From Saccopteryx bilineata (lineage: Eukaryota > Chordata > Mammalia > Chiroptera > Emballonuridae), in the NCBI RefSeq assembly GCF_036850765.1, contig NC_089495.1, positions 209,672,347-209,736,346 on the forward strand: 64,000 bases of DNA, in the 5' to 3' direction. Position 1 is the first letter of the stretch, and every line of letters starts with the position of its first letter. The notes beneath the pieces were generated by a model. It worked only from the letters and a program-made list of their open reading frames with translations, did no database searches and was not told the origin of the DNA. The translations under genes were made by a program, and so were the position numbers. Shown in pieces: positions 41,911 through 53,991 of the stretch.

Positions 41911-44900
41911 GCTGGCGGCTGGACTTCTACTTAACGCCCAGAACCCCAGCTCTCCTTTTCTGCCACGCCCACCAGGCCCACGCCCCCACGGGACCCCCGC
42001 TGCCGTGGGACCCTGGCGCATCTCTGGGGCGGCTGCACCTGGCTCCCCGCCTCTGCCTGCCCCCAGGACACACGCTGCAGGCCCTGGAGACCTCTGCTCA
42101 GAATTCCCCCCTGGCCCATCGCACAAGGTTGTGCCTGACATCTCGTCATGGCCACCAAAGGGGACAGGGTCTCACTGGCCTTCCACAGGTTGCCCTGAAG
42201 ACGTCCTTTGCAGCAGCACCCTACAAAGCAGCCCCCAAACTGGAAACCCTCACATGCCAGCGGCTGTATATCTGTGGCCAGAGAAACGACGGACCCCAGA
42301 CCCAAACCCCTGCTGCCACTACTGTGTGACACGGAAGATCGGAGCAGACCCCCGAAAGCCAGCCCGCTGAGCACATCGGATGCAGGAGGCTCCGGGCTCT
42401 CGACAGTGGGGCTGGCAGGTGCCCAGGGGTGGGAGTAACAGCCGCTCTGCCTGAGGGGAGCAGGCCTCGTGACCCCAAGAAAAGCCAGGGGTGGTGAGCA
42501 TAGGGCTAGGGCCGCCTGTCCGGAAACAGCCTGGCTCTCAGCCGGTTGAGCGTCGGAGTACCGAGGAGCCTGGACTTCTGGATGCGGAGGGCAGGGTGAG
42601 GTCCCATCGTGCCCTGCAGGGTCCGAGGAGCCAGCTGGGCAGGGCAGCGGGGGTGTGGTGGAGGGTGGAGGGGCGGGAAGATGGGGCTCCCCAAACTTGT
42701 TTATCAGACCCGCCTGGGTTGTGGGACATCTCTGAGCACCGGGGTGGGGTGGGGTGCCCGACCGTGGCTGAGCGTGAGTGAGGTGGTGAGGGCTCTGGAA
42801 GTGAGGGGGGCTGGGCAGGGTCCCCATCTTGAAGGAGGCAGGGTGCTGAGTCTGGAGGCTGGGGGAGGCTGGGGCTTGAGTGGACAGGGCGTAAGTGGCC
42901 ATCCGGCCCATTTCCTGGGTGCCGTCCACATCGTTACTACCGCGGCGGTCTGGCTAACCCTGACCACACGGTAGGAACCCCCTCTCCACATGGGGAAACT
43001 GAGGCCCAAAGAGAACACGTCACCCTTCCCGGCTGCCCAGTGGGCTGTAGATGCAGCCTTGCGTGGAGTAGGATGCGTCCCAGTGGTCCTGCGGTGCTGA
43101 CTGTCTTGAGGCCCCCGGAAGGTCAGACTTCAAACTGGGGCCTCCATGGGCTCAGGCCTCTGCTGGCCAGCCGGCAGCGAGGAGGGCCGAGGAGGAGGGC
43201 CGAGGAGGAGGGCCGAGGAGGGGCCGAGCCGCAGCGCCTGAAATTCTACCCAGACCCGCCCGACAGGCGGCTCTCCTCTCCAGCGCCCGCGGTGGCCTGG
43301 CCGTGGCTTGTGGGCTGGGCCCACGCCCATAAAGGAGGCGCCCGAGGGAACCCGTGATGCCATGGGCCGGGAGAGGCCCGTGTGGGCTCTCAGTCTGAGC
43401 AAGAGGCTAGCATTGTTCCCAGTGATGTCACCGTGGTCCACACAGGGGAGGGACACCGAGGCCTCAGCTGTGGCCCCCCCGGCTGGACCAGGCAGGCAAG
43501 GAAGGTCTGGTTGAGCAACAAAGCCTCAGGGGTGTGGCTTCTTGCCCTGCTCCTGGGCCAGCTGGGGCCACTGGGCTCCTCACCTCCTTGCCACCTCCCC
43601 TGGTCGGGGCAAGCCTGCTCTGGCAGACCCTTGGTGCCACACCGCAACTCTGCTCCTTCTCTGCCATCAGTCTGTCTGTCTGTCTGCCTGTCTACTAAAT
43701 AGCATGCTGCTGCCACAGTAACCGCAGCAGTGGCTGCTGTTTCCGTAGCATGGCACCAGGCTCTACGCGTTTGCAGGGGTGCCCGGACGACCCCAACGCG
43801 CCCACCTGTGGGAACCAGGTGTGGAGAGCTCCCCTGATACACTGTCTGCACCCAGACCTGCCTGCCTCCACCTCCCGCCGGACTGTGGGGCCGGGCACAC
43901 CATCAGAGCCCACGGAACGTTCGTCGCAGGCGAGTTTACAGAGCGCCTACTGTGCGCCCAGGCTCAGCACACGCACGGCCTTCTGAAAAGGGGCTCATTA
44001 GCCCACCCCACAGACTCCAGCCTCTGCCTCTGTCCACCTGTTGTGAGGACCTCCGAGGTGATGGCCGGTCAGTCACCCGGCCCGGCCTCAGTGTCCTTGT
44101 CCTGAAAGCCGGCAGAGGTGGCGAGCCCCGCCCCCTGCTACGGGAGGCGGACAGGGAGGGCCTCTGACACCTGTCGGAGGCTATCGGGACTCCCCAAACG
44201 GGGTGGGTGCGGCAGCGGCCATTTGACCCACAGGTGGTCAGGGGCGAGCCCGGGAGCCCCCACATGCCAGGCACCTGCTGGCTCTTCCCATGCAGTGACT
44301 CACTGGGTCTCACGCTCCCCCACGGGGTGGCCGTGGCAACCCTGTTTATAGATGAGGAAGCGGAATCTTCCGGTGATGTCACCTGTCATGGTCACCAGCT
44401 CACAAGAGGCACAGCCAGGGCAGAAATGAGGCTTCCTAGTGACCTCCCGGGCAAGTTCAGGGTGGCAGGTCACGTCCAGAGATGTGTCACTGCCGGGGAG
44501 GTTTCTACCATCCGCCAGACAAAGAGAGCCACGACACACGTGCACACATGTGACGCCCACACTCACACATACGGACGCAGCGGGATCCTGACAACATACT
44601 AACACACGTTAGCGCGCACCCCCAGCGCACGAGTGACGTGCACACACGTGCTACATTCACATCACCTCCCCTGCCACACACACAGCACTGCCCAGGCCCA
44701 GGGAGAGCTGCACACGCATGTGCATGCATGCACACGTGCACACACAGCTCTGCACCCTACATGCGTGTGCCCACATGTACAGAGGAGCAGGGCGGGGGTG
44801 CTCCCAGCTGGGCTGAGGCTGCTCTGTGGCTCAGGGAACCGTGGGCCTTGCACATCGACTTCCAGAGGGTGGGTTTCCCCGCTGCATCCCTGAGGGGACT

Positions 44901-45229
44901 GGCTGGGGGGGCTGAGCTGGACCTGTGTCCCCCAGGAGCCATGTGTCACCACCTCCCCAGAGACACCAAGCCGAGGGCTGCCTCCACACCCCACAGTGCC
45001 AACACTGAGCCGTGGACCATGCACCGTGCATGCCTCCCCCCTCCCGAGGCTGCACCCTGTGCCCCATGAGGGCCCAGCTGCTGGGCAGGTCCAGGATGGC
45101 GTGCCTCCGGCCAGCGGCCCGTTCCTGGTGTCCCCAACCCTCACCCCCAGCCTCGCCTCTGCACCCAGCCCCTGCCTGGGAGACCCGCTGGGCCCCTCTT
45201 CGCCTCAGCTCCCTAGACCGGGTGCCCCA
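41911..45229. other. Gap region, no gene recognised
   Basis: GC-rich unique sequence with a triple GAGGAGGGCC repeat near 43183-43218 and (CA)-rich patches near 44520-44760. No exon, RNA gene or recognisable mobile element is supported. Confidence 0.5.
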
Positions 45230-45410
45230 GAGCAGGTGAGGGTGCCCCTCTCTCCAGCCTGGCCACCCCGCCTCCCGCCCGTCTGCCTTACCCTCCGCCA
45301 GCCCGGCCGAGCAGGGGCCTGGGCACCTCGCGAGGGCAGCGAGCACCTGCACAGCGACGCCGGCCCCTCCCTCCCCGGCCTCCGACGGGGGAGCCCCAGG
45401 TACTCACAGG

Positions 45411-45850
45411 GCCCCTCGCCCGTGCTGACCTCCGCGGACCATCCCGCCTGCGAGCCAGAAGGCCCGCCAGAGAGGAGGAGGAGCAGAGTGTGAACTCGCA
45501 CAGGCAGCAGAGACACAATTTTGGCCAAACCGGCTCGGCAGGTTCCAGGCCCTCCTTGCCGGGAGCAGAAAGGAGGCAGAGTCGGCCCAAAGCCGTCCGA
45601 CGGGTTCTGCCATCGCGCAGAAAGTGGCAGAACGGGTTAGGTCTGAGCCCACATAGAGATGGGATTGTTTCCCCGGAATACCGCGTGGCCCGGGCCTATG
45701 GCCAGTTAACAAGGAGAAGCGGGGCCCGGGGCGGGGCCGCGGGGAAGGGCGCTGGGGCGGGGGCGAGCGGGAGGGAGCTGACCGCTGGTCTCGTCACCCT
45801 GGGGCGCAGACGGGCCGCAGGAGCCCCCTGGCCTCACCTTGCTGGCCCTG
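45411..45850 (-). promoter_or_regulatory. Candidate RBBP8NL first exon and promoter
   Basis: A CpG- and GC-box-rich block (about 45710-45800) lies upstream, on the minus strand, of a segment ending in a strong donor, CCCT then GTGAGTACC, at about 45411. Splicing from there to the 39043 acceptor would give a gene of about 17 kb, the size I recall for human RBBP8NL. There is no direct transcript evidence. Confidence 0.35.
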
Positions 45851-47429
45851 ATTTCCTCTGTCTGCAGACCGAGGGTAGTGAGTGCGGGTTCTGTCCCCGT
45901 GAGAGCTCAGTGGACGGTGGCTTGGAGCTGCTCTGGTGCTCTAGGGGGCGCCCTGCCCAGCACTGCCCCCTCTGCCCCTCGCCCAAGACAGCAGGCAGGC
46001 TGGCGGCTGAGCATCTCAGGGTCTCGGGGCCCATTTGGGGGCGCCCGCCAGGTGCGGCTGGGCCCAGGGGTGTGGGAGGGGCTGGGCGTGGTGGCTGTGT
46101 GTTTGTTCTCCGCATGGTGACCTCGCAGCTGCACACACGCAGGACAGAGCTGGCCTCTGAGGGCTGCGGCCACCCCAGGCCGCTGCCCCTGCTCCCTGCC
46201 ACGCTCCACTCTGGGCCCTCTGCACCTGCCCCCACCCTGTGTGCCCTGTCCCACCCCCCACACTTCCTTCCTCCCCACCCCAAGCTCCTCCGGCCGTGCA
46301 CCCCCACCCTGTCCCGCCCCCCACTCAGCACAGGCGCTCCCAGGGCTCCAAGGAGGACTGGGCTACGGGCCAGGTGCCCTGGTGAGGTCCCCAGAGCAGC
46401 TTCCTGCTCCCGTGAGGCCCCTGCCGGCCGGCCGCTGGTGCCGGTGGCCCTGCCCTGAGTTCTCAGGGGGAGGCCGTGGTCAGCCGGGCCTTGGCACTTT
46501 ACCAATGTCCCCTGCACAGTGCCCGCCCCGGCCTGGCCGGGCTCTCAGTGAGAGGTGTCTGTGCGCTGCGGGGTACGTGTCTGCTGTGTCTGTGTGTGCG
46601 CGCCGCACGAGGGGGCGGATGTGGCGGGTGTGGGCGTGGCCTGATGTGGGGGGGCTGTGTCGAGTGTGGGCGTGGCCTGATGTACGGGGGGGGGGCTGGG
46701 GGGGGCTCCCCAGTCACGTGCATGCCCTCCGCCCCAGACACGGCAGACCCTGAACCTGTGATCCTCATTCACGAACTCGCACGTGCGACGGGTGTTCACC
46801 GCGTGCCACGTGGTGGGGGAAGGCATGGGACCAGCCCATTAGGTCCCCTGGGCACAGGCGTGGTCGTCACCAGGACACGCATTTTGACCTCCTGTTTGGG
46901 AGCCTGGCTGGCGGAATCAGACACACATAGCGGGCGCTCTCTGAGCCCCAGTTTGCTCACCTGTAACCCCAAGACAAAGGCTCCTGCTCTGCAGAGTTGC
47001 TGTGAGGATTAAGCGAGATTATCTCTTGCACGCACGCATGCATCCTGTGACTGTGGAAACCCGGGGAGCTGGGTGCTGGGAAATGGACACGCTGACCAGG
47101 CAGCACCCACCCTGAAGGCGGCACCCAGCCAGGCTCACAGCAGCCGCCTGAATGAGACCCCAGACCGAGCAGAGCCCAGGGTCAGGGGCTGCCCCGCGCT
47201 CCGTCTTCAGCGGGAGACCCAGGCCCGAGCGGGCTGGGTGGCACCTGCAGGAGCCGCAGAGGTTCAGGGGCAGCTCCAGGACCCAGCTCAGGGTTCCTCT
47301 CTGGAGCAGGCAGCCGCCCCACCCCATGCATGCCACCCAGGTGTGAGGGGCTGGGGCTTGGAGCCTGGCGAGGGGTCCCTGCCACCCCCCACCCCCCAGC
47401 GCCTGTCTCCTGGGACCAGGGGCGAGGCC
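45851..47429. other. Gap region, no gene recognised
   Basis: Unique GC-rich sequence with a duplicated GTGTGGGCGTGGCCTGATGT word near 46625-46685. No exon is supported. Confidence 0.5.
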
Positions 47430-47640
47430 TCCGGCTTTTATCCTGGGCCGGGAGGGGCGGGAGATAAGCCTTCAAAGGCATCTGCTGAAACACCTTGGAC
47501 AGCCGGGCCTGTCCGGCCGCTGTTTGTGTTACTGGATTGATATTGATAGATGGGGGGGTGGGGTGAGGGGGGTGTGCAGCGGCCAGGCCAGCCTGCAGCT
47601 TGGGCTCCCAGATAAATGGGTCACCTATTAATACGGCCTT
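47430..47640. promoter_or_regulatory. Candidate enhancer with clustered GATA sites
   Basis: Within about 190 bases: inverted GATAA (47438-47442), AGATAAG (47462-47468), GATA (47539-47542), GATAG (47545-47549) and AGATAAA (47610-47616). Also present are a TCF/LEF-like CCTTCAAAGG (47469-47478), an E-box CATCTG (47479-47484), a forkhead-like TGTTTGT (47521-47527) and ATTAAT near 47628. It lies in the gap between RBBP8NL and the expected GATA5. Confidence 0.45.
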
Positions 47641-48102
47641 GCAGACGGGGACCCACAGGGGTGAGGCGGCCCCCTGCAATGTCGGGGGCCTCTGTCCCCA
47701 CCTTCCCTGCAGAGGCGCACCCAGCTGCAGCTAAATGTGTGTGTGTGTGGGGGGGTGGAGCAGGTGGGGGCCTGGCCTGGGCAGTGGGAGGGAGAAAGGG
47801 GCCTAGAGATGTCCTCAGGGTGAGGGTGGGGCACCCTCAACGGTCCCTCCACGTGGCCTCAGCACTAGGGAGCCTCTTCTTAGAACGACTTTGATAACAC
47901 AGCAGGGCAAGGATGACCCGCCTCCGAGCACTGAAACGTCCCGGGCAGGCCGGGCCAAGGTCCCCTCTCATGGGGGCCTCCCATCCTGTCCCTCCCTGGC
48001 TCAGATCTGCCTGCTTTTCCAGCTGGGCCCTCCTGGGCGGAGCCACCGACCCGTGCATTTCAACCGTCCTATGGCGGATGGTCCAATGGAGCTCGGTCCA
48101 CT

Positions 48103-48104
<2 letters not shown>

Positions 48105-48140
<36 letters not shown>
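48105..48140. repeat. (GT)n microsatellite
   Basis: Uninterrupted GT dinucleotides for about 34 bases. Confidence 0.97.
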
Positions 48141-48141
<1 letters not shown>

Positions 48142-48239
48142 AAGCGTCCCCACTGGCTGATTCGGGGGATGCCGTCATCGTCCCCCCCCCCGAGGGAGCC
48201 CCTGCACTCATTGGCTGCGGCCCCTCAACACGCAGCCCA

Positions 48240-48660
48240 CGGCAACCACTCAGCCCCTTCGTGGCGGTTTCGTACACATGGGTTCCTGACACGCGGTGGT
48301 TCGTGCCTGGCTTTTGCTCCCTGAGCGAACTAGGTGCTGGTGAGGGTCATTCACGTGGCGGCGTGAGTCTGCGGTCCCTCCCCTGTGAAGGCTGAGTGAC
48401 ACGCTCTGTCGTCTGGGGGGAGCACCTCGTGTTCAGCCGTCCCCGGCTGAGGGACCCTTGGGTGGTTCCCACCTTTGGGCGGCTGTGAGCGGCGCTGGCT
48501 CACGAGCATGTGTACACCCAGGAGTGACCGTGACGGGTCACGTGGTAACTCTCTGTTTAACTGTCTGAGGCACGGCCAGTGGCTTCGGTGATTCCGTTGC
48601 TGGGCGGATGAGAGCTGTCCACCGTCTTCAAGGTGGCGGGTCCTGCGCCTGCTGACGGCG
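48240..48660 (-). mobile_element. Old L1 fragment
   Basis: Diverged similarity to the antisense of the 3' part of mammalian L1 as I recall it, with words such as TGTGTACACCCAGGAGTG and GGGTGGTTCCCACCTTTGGG. Orientation is minus. It is highly mutated and non-coding. Confidence 0.55.
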
Positions 48661-48912
48661 GGGTCGCGGGGGTCCTTGCTAGAACCTGGGCTGTGGGGGC
48701 AGACCGAGGAGAAGGGGTCAGCCCTGGCCTGAGGGCTGGGCTCTGGAGGGAGAGAGAGTAAGGGACCAGGCCAGAGGAGAGGAGGAGGGGGCCAGGAGCA
48801 AATCTACCTGGGCTGAGATCAGTGCCAGGATGGTGGGCACAGAATTGGAGGCGGCACCAAAAACCCTGTAGTCAAGATGAATACGGTGACACCCTATGTG
48901 GGGGGGTGTGCT

Positions 48913-49308
48913 TCCATCCACATTTTTTATTTTTTTGTATTTTTCTTAAGTGAGAAGCAGGAGGCAGACAGACAGATCCTCATGCGCCCAACCGGGATCC
49001 ACCTGGCATGCCCACCAGGGGCCGATGCTCTGCCCATCTGGGGCATTGCTCTGTTGCAACCAGAGCCGTTCTAGCGCCTGAGGCAGAGGCCATGGAGCCA
49101 TCCTCAGCGCCTGGGCCAACTTTGCTCCAATGGAGCCTTGGCTGCGGGAGGGGAAGAGAGAGAGAGAGAGGAAGGAGAGGGGGAGCGGTGGAGAAGCAGA
49201 TGGGCACTTCTCCTGTGTGCCCTGGCCGGGAATTGAACCCAGGACTTCCACACGCTGGGCCGATGCGCTACCACTGAGCTGACCAGCCAGGGCTCCATTC
49301 ACATTTTT
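48913..49308 (-). mobile_element. Long tRNA-derived SINE inserted beside or within L1
   Basis: The body is 48928-49293. The tRNA-like head is at the right end (minus-strand GCCCTGGCTGGTCAGCTCAG). Flanks are TCCATCCACATTTTT (48913-48927) and TCCATTCACATTTTT (49294-49308). The right flank belongs to L1-like sequence. Confidence 0.9.
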
Positions 49309-49901
49309 ATAGAGATAATTGTGGAGTCACATGCAGCTCTAAGAAGTTACACGGTGAGGTCCTGTGTGCCCTCTTCACCAAAAGTGCTGCCCACGGTGGC
49401 ATGTTACGTGCATTGATGTGTGCGCACGAAATTCTGCACGGCTCTGTTTGCTCCCAACAAGGTCGGGACAGAGAATGTTCCCAACACCCTCTGTGGCCTT
49501 GCCCTTTCGTAACCACACCACCTTCCAGTGCTCCCTGTCCTGAAGCCTGGCAGCTGCTGCTCTGTCTCCATTTCTGAAATTCGTCATTCCAAGAGTATTC
49601 TATACGTGGGCTCATACCGCCTGTGACTGTCCAGGGCTGGATCTTCCACTCAGCCTCACGCCCCGAGGTCTCCCTGGTTGTTCCGTGTCTGTTCACTAGC
49701 TTCTTCCTTGCGGCTGCTGAGCCGAGCTCCACGGTGTAGACGGACCATGGCATCTTTATCCATCCCCCACCGAAGAGGAGTCCACATAACGTGTGGCAAA
49801 CGTTTGTGAATAGTGTTTTGTGTGGGTGGAGTTCCTGTCTCTGTGGATATGTGTCCAAGGTGCAACCACTGGGGTCTATGGTGGATGCTCATTTAGTACG
49901 T

Positions 49902-50296
49902 AAAGAATTGCCAATATTCTGCCCTGGCCGGTTGGCTCAGTGGTAGAGCATCGGCCCAGCGTGTGGAAGTCCAGGGCACACAGGAGAAGCGCCCATCTGC
50001 TTCTCCACCCCTCCCCCTCTCCTTCCTCTCTGTCTCTCTCTTCCCCTTCCGCAGCCAAGGCTCCATTGGAGCAAAGTTGGCCCAGGCGCTTGGGATGGCT
50101 CCATGGCCTCTGCCTCAGGCGCTAGAATGGCTCTGATTGTGGCAGAGCGACGCCCCAGATGGGCAGAGCATCGCCCCCTGGTGGGCGTGCCGGGTGGATC
50201 CCGGTCAGGCGCATGCAGATCTGTCTGTCTGTCTCCCCGCTTCTAACTTTGGAAAAATACCCCCCCCCAAAAAAAGAAAAGAATACCCAATATTCT
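49902..50296 (+). mobile_element. Long tRNA-derived SINE inside L1
   Basis: The body is 49921-50277. The head is GCCCTGGCCGGTTGGCTCAG, followed by a tRNA-unrelated body and an A-rich tail. Target copies are AAAGAATTGCCAATATTCT (49902-49920) and AAAGAATACCCAATATTCT (50278-50296). Confidence 0.9.
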
Positions 50297-51043
50297 AATG
50301 AAATAGTTTCATAGACTAAAATCAATAGAAAAACCCACAATGAATTAAAAAAAAATTCAAGTTTTAATGAAAGACAGGACTAGGGGGTGGGGAACATGGG
50401 GTTCACGCTCAGGGTGGGATTATTTTCGTGCCGAATGATCTTCCACTGTCTGGATGAACCACGGTTGGAGGATGTCTCTCCAGCTTCCAAATGCTGTCGG
50501 TTATGCACAGAGCTGCGGTGAACGTCCGTGTGCAGGTTTCTGTGTGGACATCGGTTTTCAACTCCTTCAAGGAAATACCGGGGAGCACTATTGCTGGACC
50601 GTAGGAGCCTGCTTTGCTTTGTAAGAAAGCACCGAGCTTTGTAAGAAAGTGGCCGCCCGTCTGCGTTCCCACCAGCAGCGACCGAGAGTCCCGGCTGCTC
50701 CACGTCCTCGCCAGCACTTGGTGTTGTCAGAGCTCTGGGTTTTGGCCGTTCTGATCTGTGCGCAGTGGTGACTCTTCACTGTCACACGTGCAGTTCCCCG
50801 ATGATGCAGGACGGGGAACTCGCACTTGCTTATCTGCCGCCTGTGGACTTCGGTGAGCCGTCTGTGAGGGTCTTTGGCCCATTTTTAATGGGGTTGTTTG
50901 TTTTCTTACTGATTTTAAGAATTCTTTGTGTATATTTGGAAAATAAAAACAGTCCTGTATCAAAAAGATGTGTCTTTTGTGAATATCTCTCCCCTCTGAG
51001 GCTGGTCTTCTCGTTCTCTCTATATTGTCTGTCGTAGAGCGGA

Positions 51044-51280
51044 AGTTTTTAACTTTTAAAATTTAATTTATTTTTTTTTAAATTTTATTTTATTTATTCA
51101 TTTTAGAGAGGAGAGAGAGAGGGAGAGAGAGACAGAGACGGGAGGAGGAGCTGGAAGCATCAACTCCCGTATGTGCCTTGACCAGGCAAGCCCAGGGTTT
51201 CGAACCGGCGACCTCAGCATTTCCAGGTCGACGCTTTATCCACTGCGCCACCGCAGGCCAGGCAGTTTTTAACTTTTAAA
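51044..51280 (-). mobile_element. Short tRNA-derived SINE inside L1
   Basis: The body is 51061-51263, reverse orientation (GCCTGGCCTGCGGTGGCGCA head on the minus strand). A perfect 17-base duplication AGTTTTTAACTTTTAAA is at 51044-51060 and 51264-51280. The host L1 resumes exactly after it. Confidence 0.95.
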
Positions 51281-52049
51281 TAAGTTCAGCTCATCCATTT
51301 TCTCTTTCGTGGGCGGTGCCTTTGGTGTTGCATCTGAAGAGTCGCCGCCGAACCCCAGGTCAGCTGGGTTTTCTCCCATGTTATCTTCTAGGAGTTTCCT
51401 AGCTTGCGTTCCACATTTCTGTCCTGATCCACCCTGAGTTAATTCTGTGAAGGGTGAGGTCTGTGTGTCGACTCATTACCTTGCCTGGGGATGCCCGGTG
51501 GTCCAACACCGTTTACGGAGGAGACTGTCCTTTCTCCATTGTCAAAGTCAGTCCACCGTATTTCCGGGGGTCTGTTTCTGGGCTCTGTGTTCCGCTCCGT
51601 AGACCTGTGTGTCTGTTCTTCCGTCAGCACCGCACTGTCTGGATCTCTGACGTCTTGAGGGCGGGTGGCGGCAGACCCCGCCTCTGTCCTTCTCCTCCGC
51701 ACTCAGCTGGCTGTTCTGGGTCCTCCGCCTCCACAGAGACTTCAGAGTCGGTTTGTCCGTGTCCACGAAGTAACGTGCTGGGGTCCAGATGGGGGTTGCG
51801 TTGAATCTTTCACACCCTTCCGAAATAGCCTTTGCTGGCCGTGGGGTGGGGGCTCCCGAGCTGGGGGCAGAGGAACCCGGGGGAACACCAGGGGGTCCCT
51901 GGCATATCCCACCTCAGTTTCTTTTTGGGGACAATAGGGGTCACTGGGGTGACTGTCCGTGGTGGGCGTAAGCACTAGATGAGAGATCTACCCGTGGACG
52001 CTAGTCTGTGTCCAGCCCTCTGCGTCCTCCCAAGCGGGCACTCTTAGAC

Positions 52050-52772
52050 TCTTTTGTTGTTGTTGCCATTTTTTTGGGGGGGGGGTCAACAGCTGTCGGC
52101 TAGATGGGACGCGGACTTAGTGAGCGAGGCCGTCCCGGAAGGCGTCCTGGTCACTGGGCAGCGAGCCTCTCACCTCGGGACCCTGCCGGAGCCGGGCCAG
52201 AGTTCCGGGCTTCCTTGCCTGACTCCGGAGAAGTTGAAAACTTGTTTTTCTGCTTACTCGTTCTCAGATATAAACAGCTCCAACCGCCAATGGCAGCGGT
52301 CCCAGATCCTGCGTGCCTGCCGAGAACAGCCTCCGACTTCCGCGAGCCGCGGGAACTTGACAGCGGGATTCTCATCGTGGATGGTCCGCCCGGTGGGTGG
52401 GGGTGACTCGGTCCCCAGTCGTGGGGGCGGCGTGGGGTGGGGTGGGGGCGGCCGAGGAGCTGTCCGCGATGGGAGCGACCCAGCCCGGGCCGGGCTGTCT
52501 GTCGGCACATCACAGATAATAAAACCGTGTCTTCCTGCGCGCGCGGAGAGATGGTGTCAGACCCAGATGTTGTCCCCGCTGCCTCCCGGCCAGGACGCTG
52601 ATGTCAGAAAGGCACGGGGCATGCACCGCGGATCCCACACACATCGTAAAGATACCGTAATGGTCCTCGTGTCTCTCGAGAAATACTAATATTGTTGTTT
52701 TATGAGAAATGAGAGTTGAAAATATTAAAAGTCAGAATTTTATGACCAAAAAAAAAAAAAAAAAAAAAAAAG
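52050..52772 (+). other. Unidentified segment ending in a long poly(A) run
   Basis: An AT-richer stretch, with TAATAAAACC at about 52517, ends at a run of about 25 adenines (52747-52771). A 3' poly(A) suggests a retroposed sequence, but I do not recognise the source and could not find a target-site duplication. No coding frame is recognised. Confidence 0.4.
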
Positions 52773-53540
52773 AGGTTAAACAGCGAGGACACGGGGAGGG
52801 AGACAGAGTGTCTGTCACTGGTGGTCTCGCATCCTGGAAGGACAGGCGGGGAGGTGGCCGCCCGTCTCTGATGGCCGTGGTGGCCTCGGAAGCCCCTCTG
52901 TGACCCTGTGGGCCAGCTGGGGGCCGCCTCTCTGGGCAGAGTTTGGAAGACACAGTCTCAGGTGGAGGGGTGCTGGGTGTCCAAGCAGTCTCAGTCTCGG
53001 GAGAGGGGGACACGCGTGCGTTCTGGGGCCCGGCCACGGCGGGCAGCACCAGCCTCCAGCAAGCCCGGGGCACCTGGCTGCAGGCCAAATGCTCCGATGA
53101 CTTTGCTGTCAGCCAGCCCTTCGCAGGAGGAGGCGCTCTGGGCTGCGTGTGCCTCTAGTCAGATGGGAACGGGCCGCTGCAGAGCAGAACCTGTCTTTAT
53201 TTTCTGGCTCGGTTGCAAAGGAATGAAGTTAGGCGATACTGCGGATGGGCCGACAGGAGTCCGGGCGGCTCCCTGGGGTCCCCAGCCCTCAGACGGGGAC
53301 CTTGTTCTCCCCAGGAGCTACCTGCCGGGGTGCTTGTGAGCCCCAGAGGGCCAGGGAGGGGCTTGCTGGGTGAACAGCTTTTCTTGTCTGCTTGTGGCTG
53401 TCCCTTCCCTGGGTGGCTTTGTTCCACGCGGGGGTATGCGGTCGAAGGGGTGCATGACTTCTGTTCTCAGCCCCACACCCCCACCCTGAGCCAGAGTGGG
53501 AAGGCCGCCCCTGTGTGTTCCCCGGGGGCCCCTGCACACC
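52773..53540. other. Gap region, no gene recognised
   Basis: Unique sequence before the next SINE pair. No exon is supported. Confidence 0.5.
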
Positions 53541-53974
53541 CAGGGTTAGGTTCTTTTTTTTTTTTTTTTTTGCATTTTTCTGAAGCTGGAAACAGGGAGA
53601 GACAGTCAGACAGACTCCCGCATGCGCCCGACCGGGATCCACCCGGCACACCCACCAGGGGGCGACGCTCTGCCCATCCTGGGCGTCGCCATGTTGCGAC
53701 CCTCCTGGGTGTCGCCATGTTGCGACCAGAGCCACTCTAGCGCCTGGGGCAGAGGCCACAGAGCCATCCCCAGCGCCCGGGCCATCTTTGCTCCAATGGA
53801 GCCTTGGCTGCGGGAGGAGAAGAGAGAGACAGAGAGGAAGGCGCGGCGGAGGGGTGGAGAAGCAAATGGGCGCTTCTCCTATGTGCCCTGGCCGGGAATC
53901 GAACCCGGGTCCTCCGCACGCTAGGCCGACGCTCTACCGCTGAGCCAACCGGCCAGGGCCAGGGTTAGGTTCTT
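53541..53974 (-). mobile_element. Long tRNA-derived SINE with internal duplication
   Basis: The body is 53556-53959. CAGGGTTAGGTTCTT is present at 53541-53555 and 53960-53974. Inside, a segment containing GTCGCCATGTTGCGACC occurs twice in tandem near 53684-53727, not seen in the neighbouring copy at 54011-54414. Confidence 0.95.
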
Positions 53975-53991
53975 ACCAATACTTTGCTCAG

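Larger units (their letters stand above)
49309..51960 (-). mobile_element. Diverged L1 remnant carrying SINE insertions
   Basis: The plus strand reads as the antisense of mammalian L1 3'UTR/ORF2, recognisable at GGAGTCACATGCAGCTCTAA (about 49323), TGTGCAGGTTTCTGTGTGGA (about 50528), GTTGTTTGTTTTCTTACTGA (about 50892), TTTTCTCCCATGTTATCTTC (about 51369) and CCAACACCGTTTACGGAGGA (about 51504). It has no intact open frame. It is interrupted by SINEs at 49921-50277 and 51061-51263. Confidence 0.75.
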
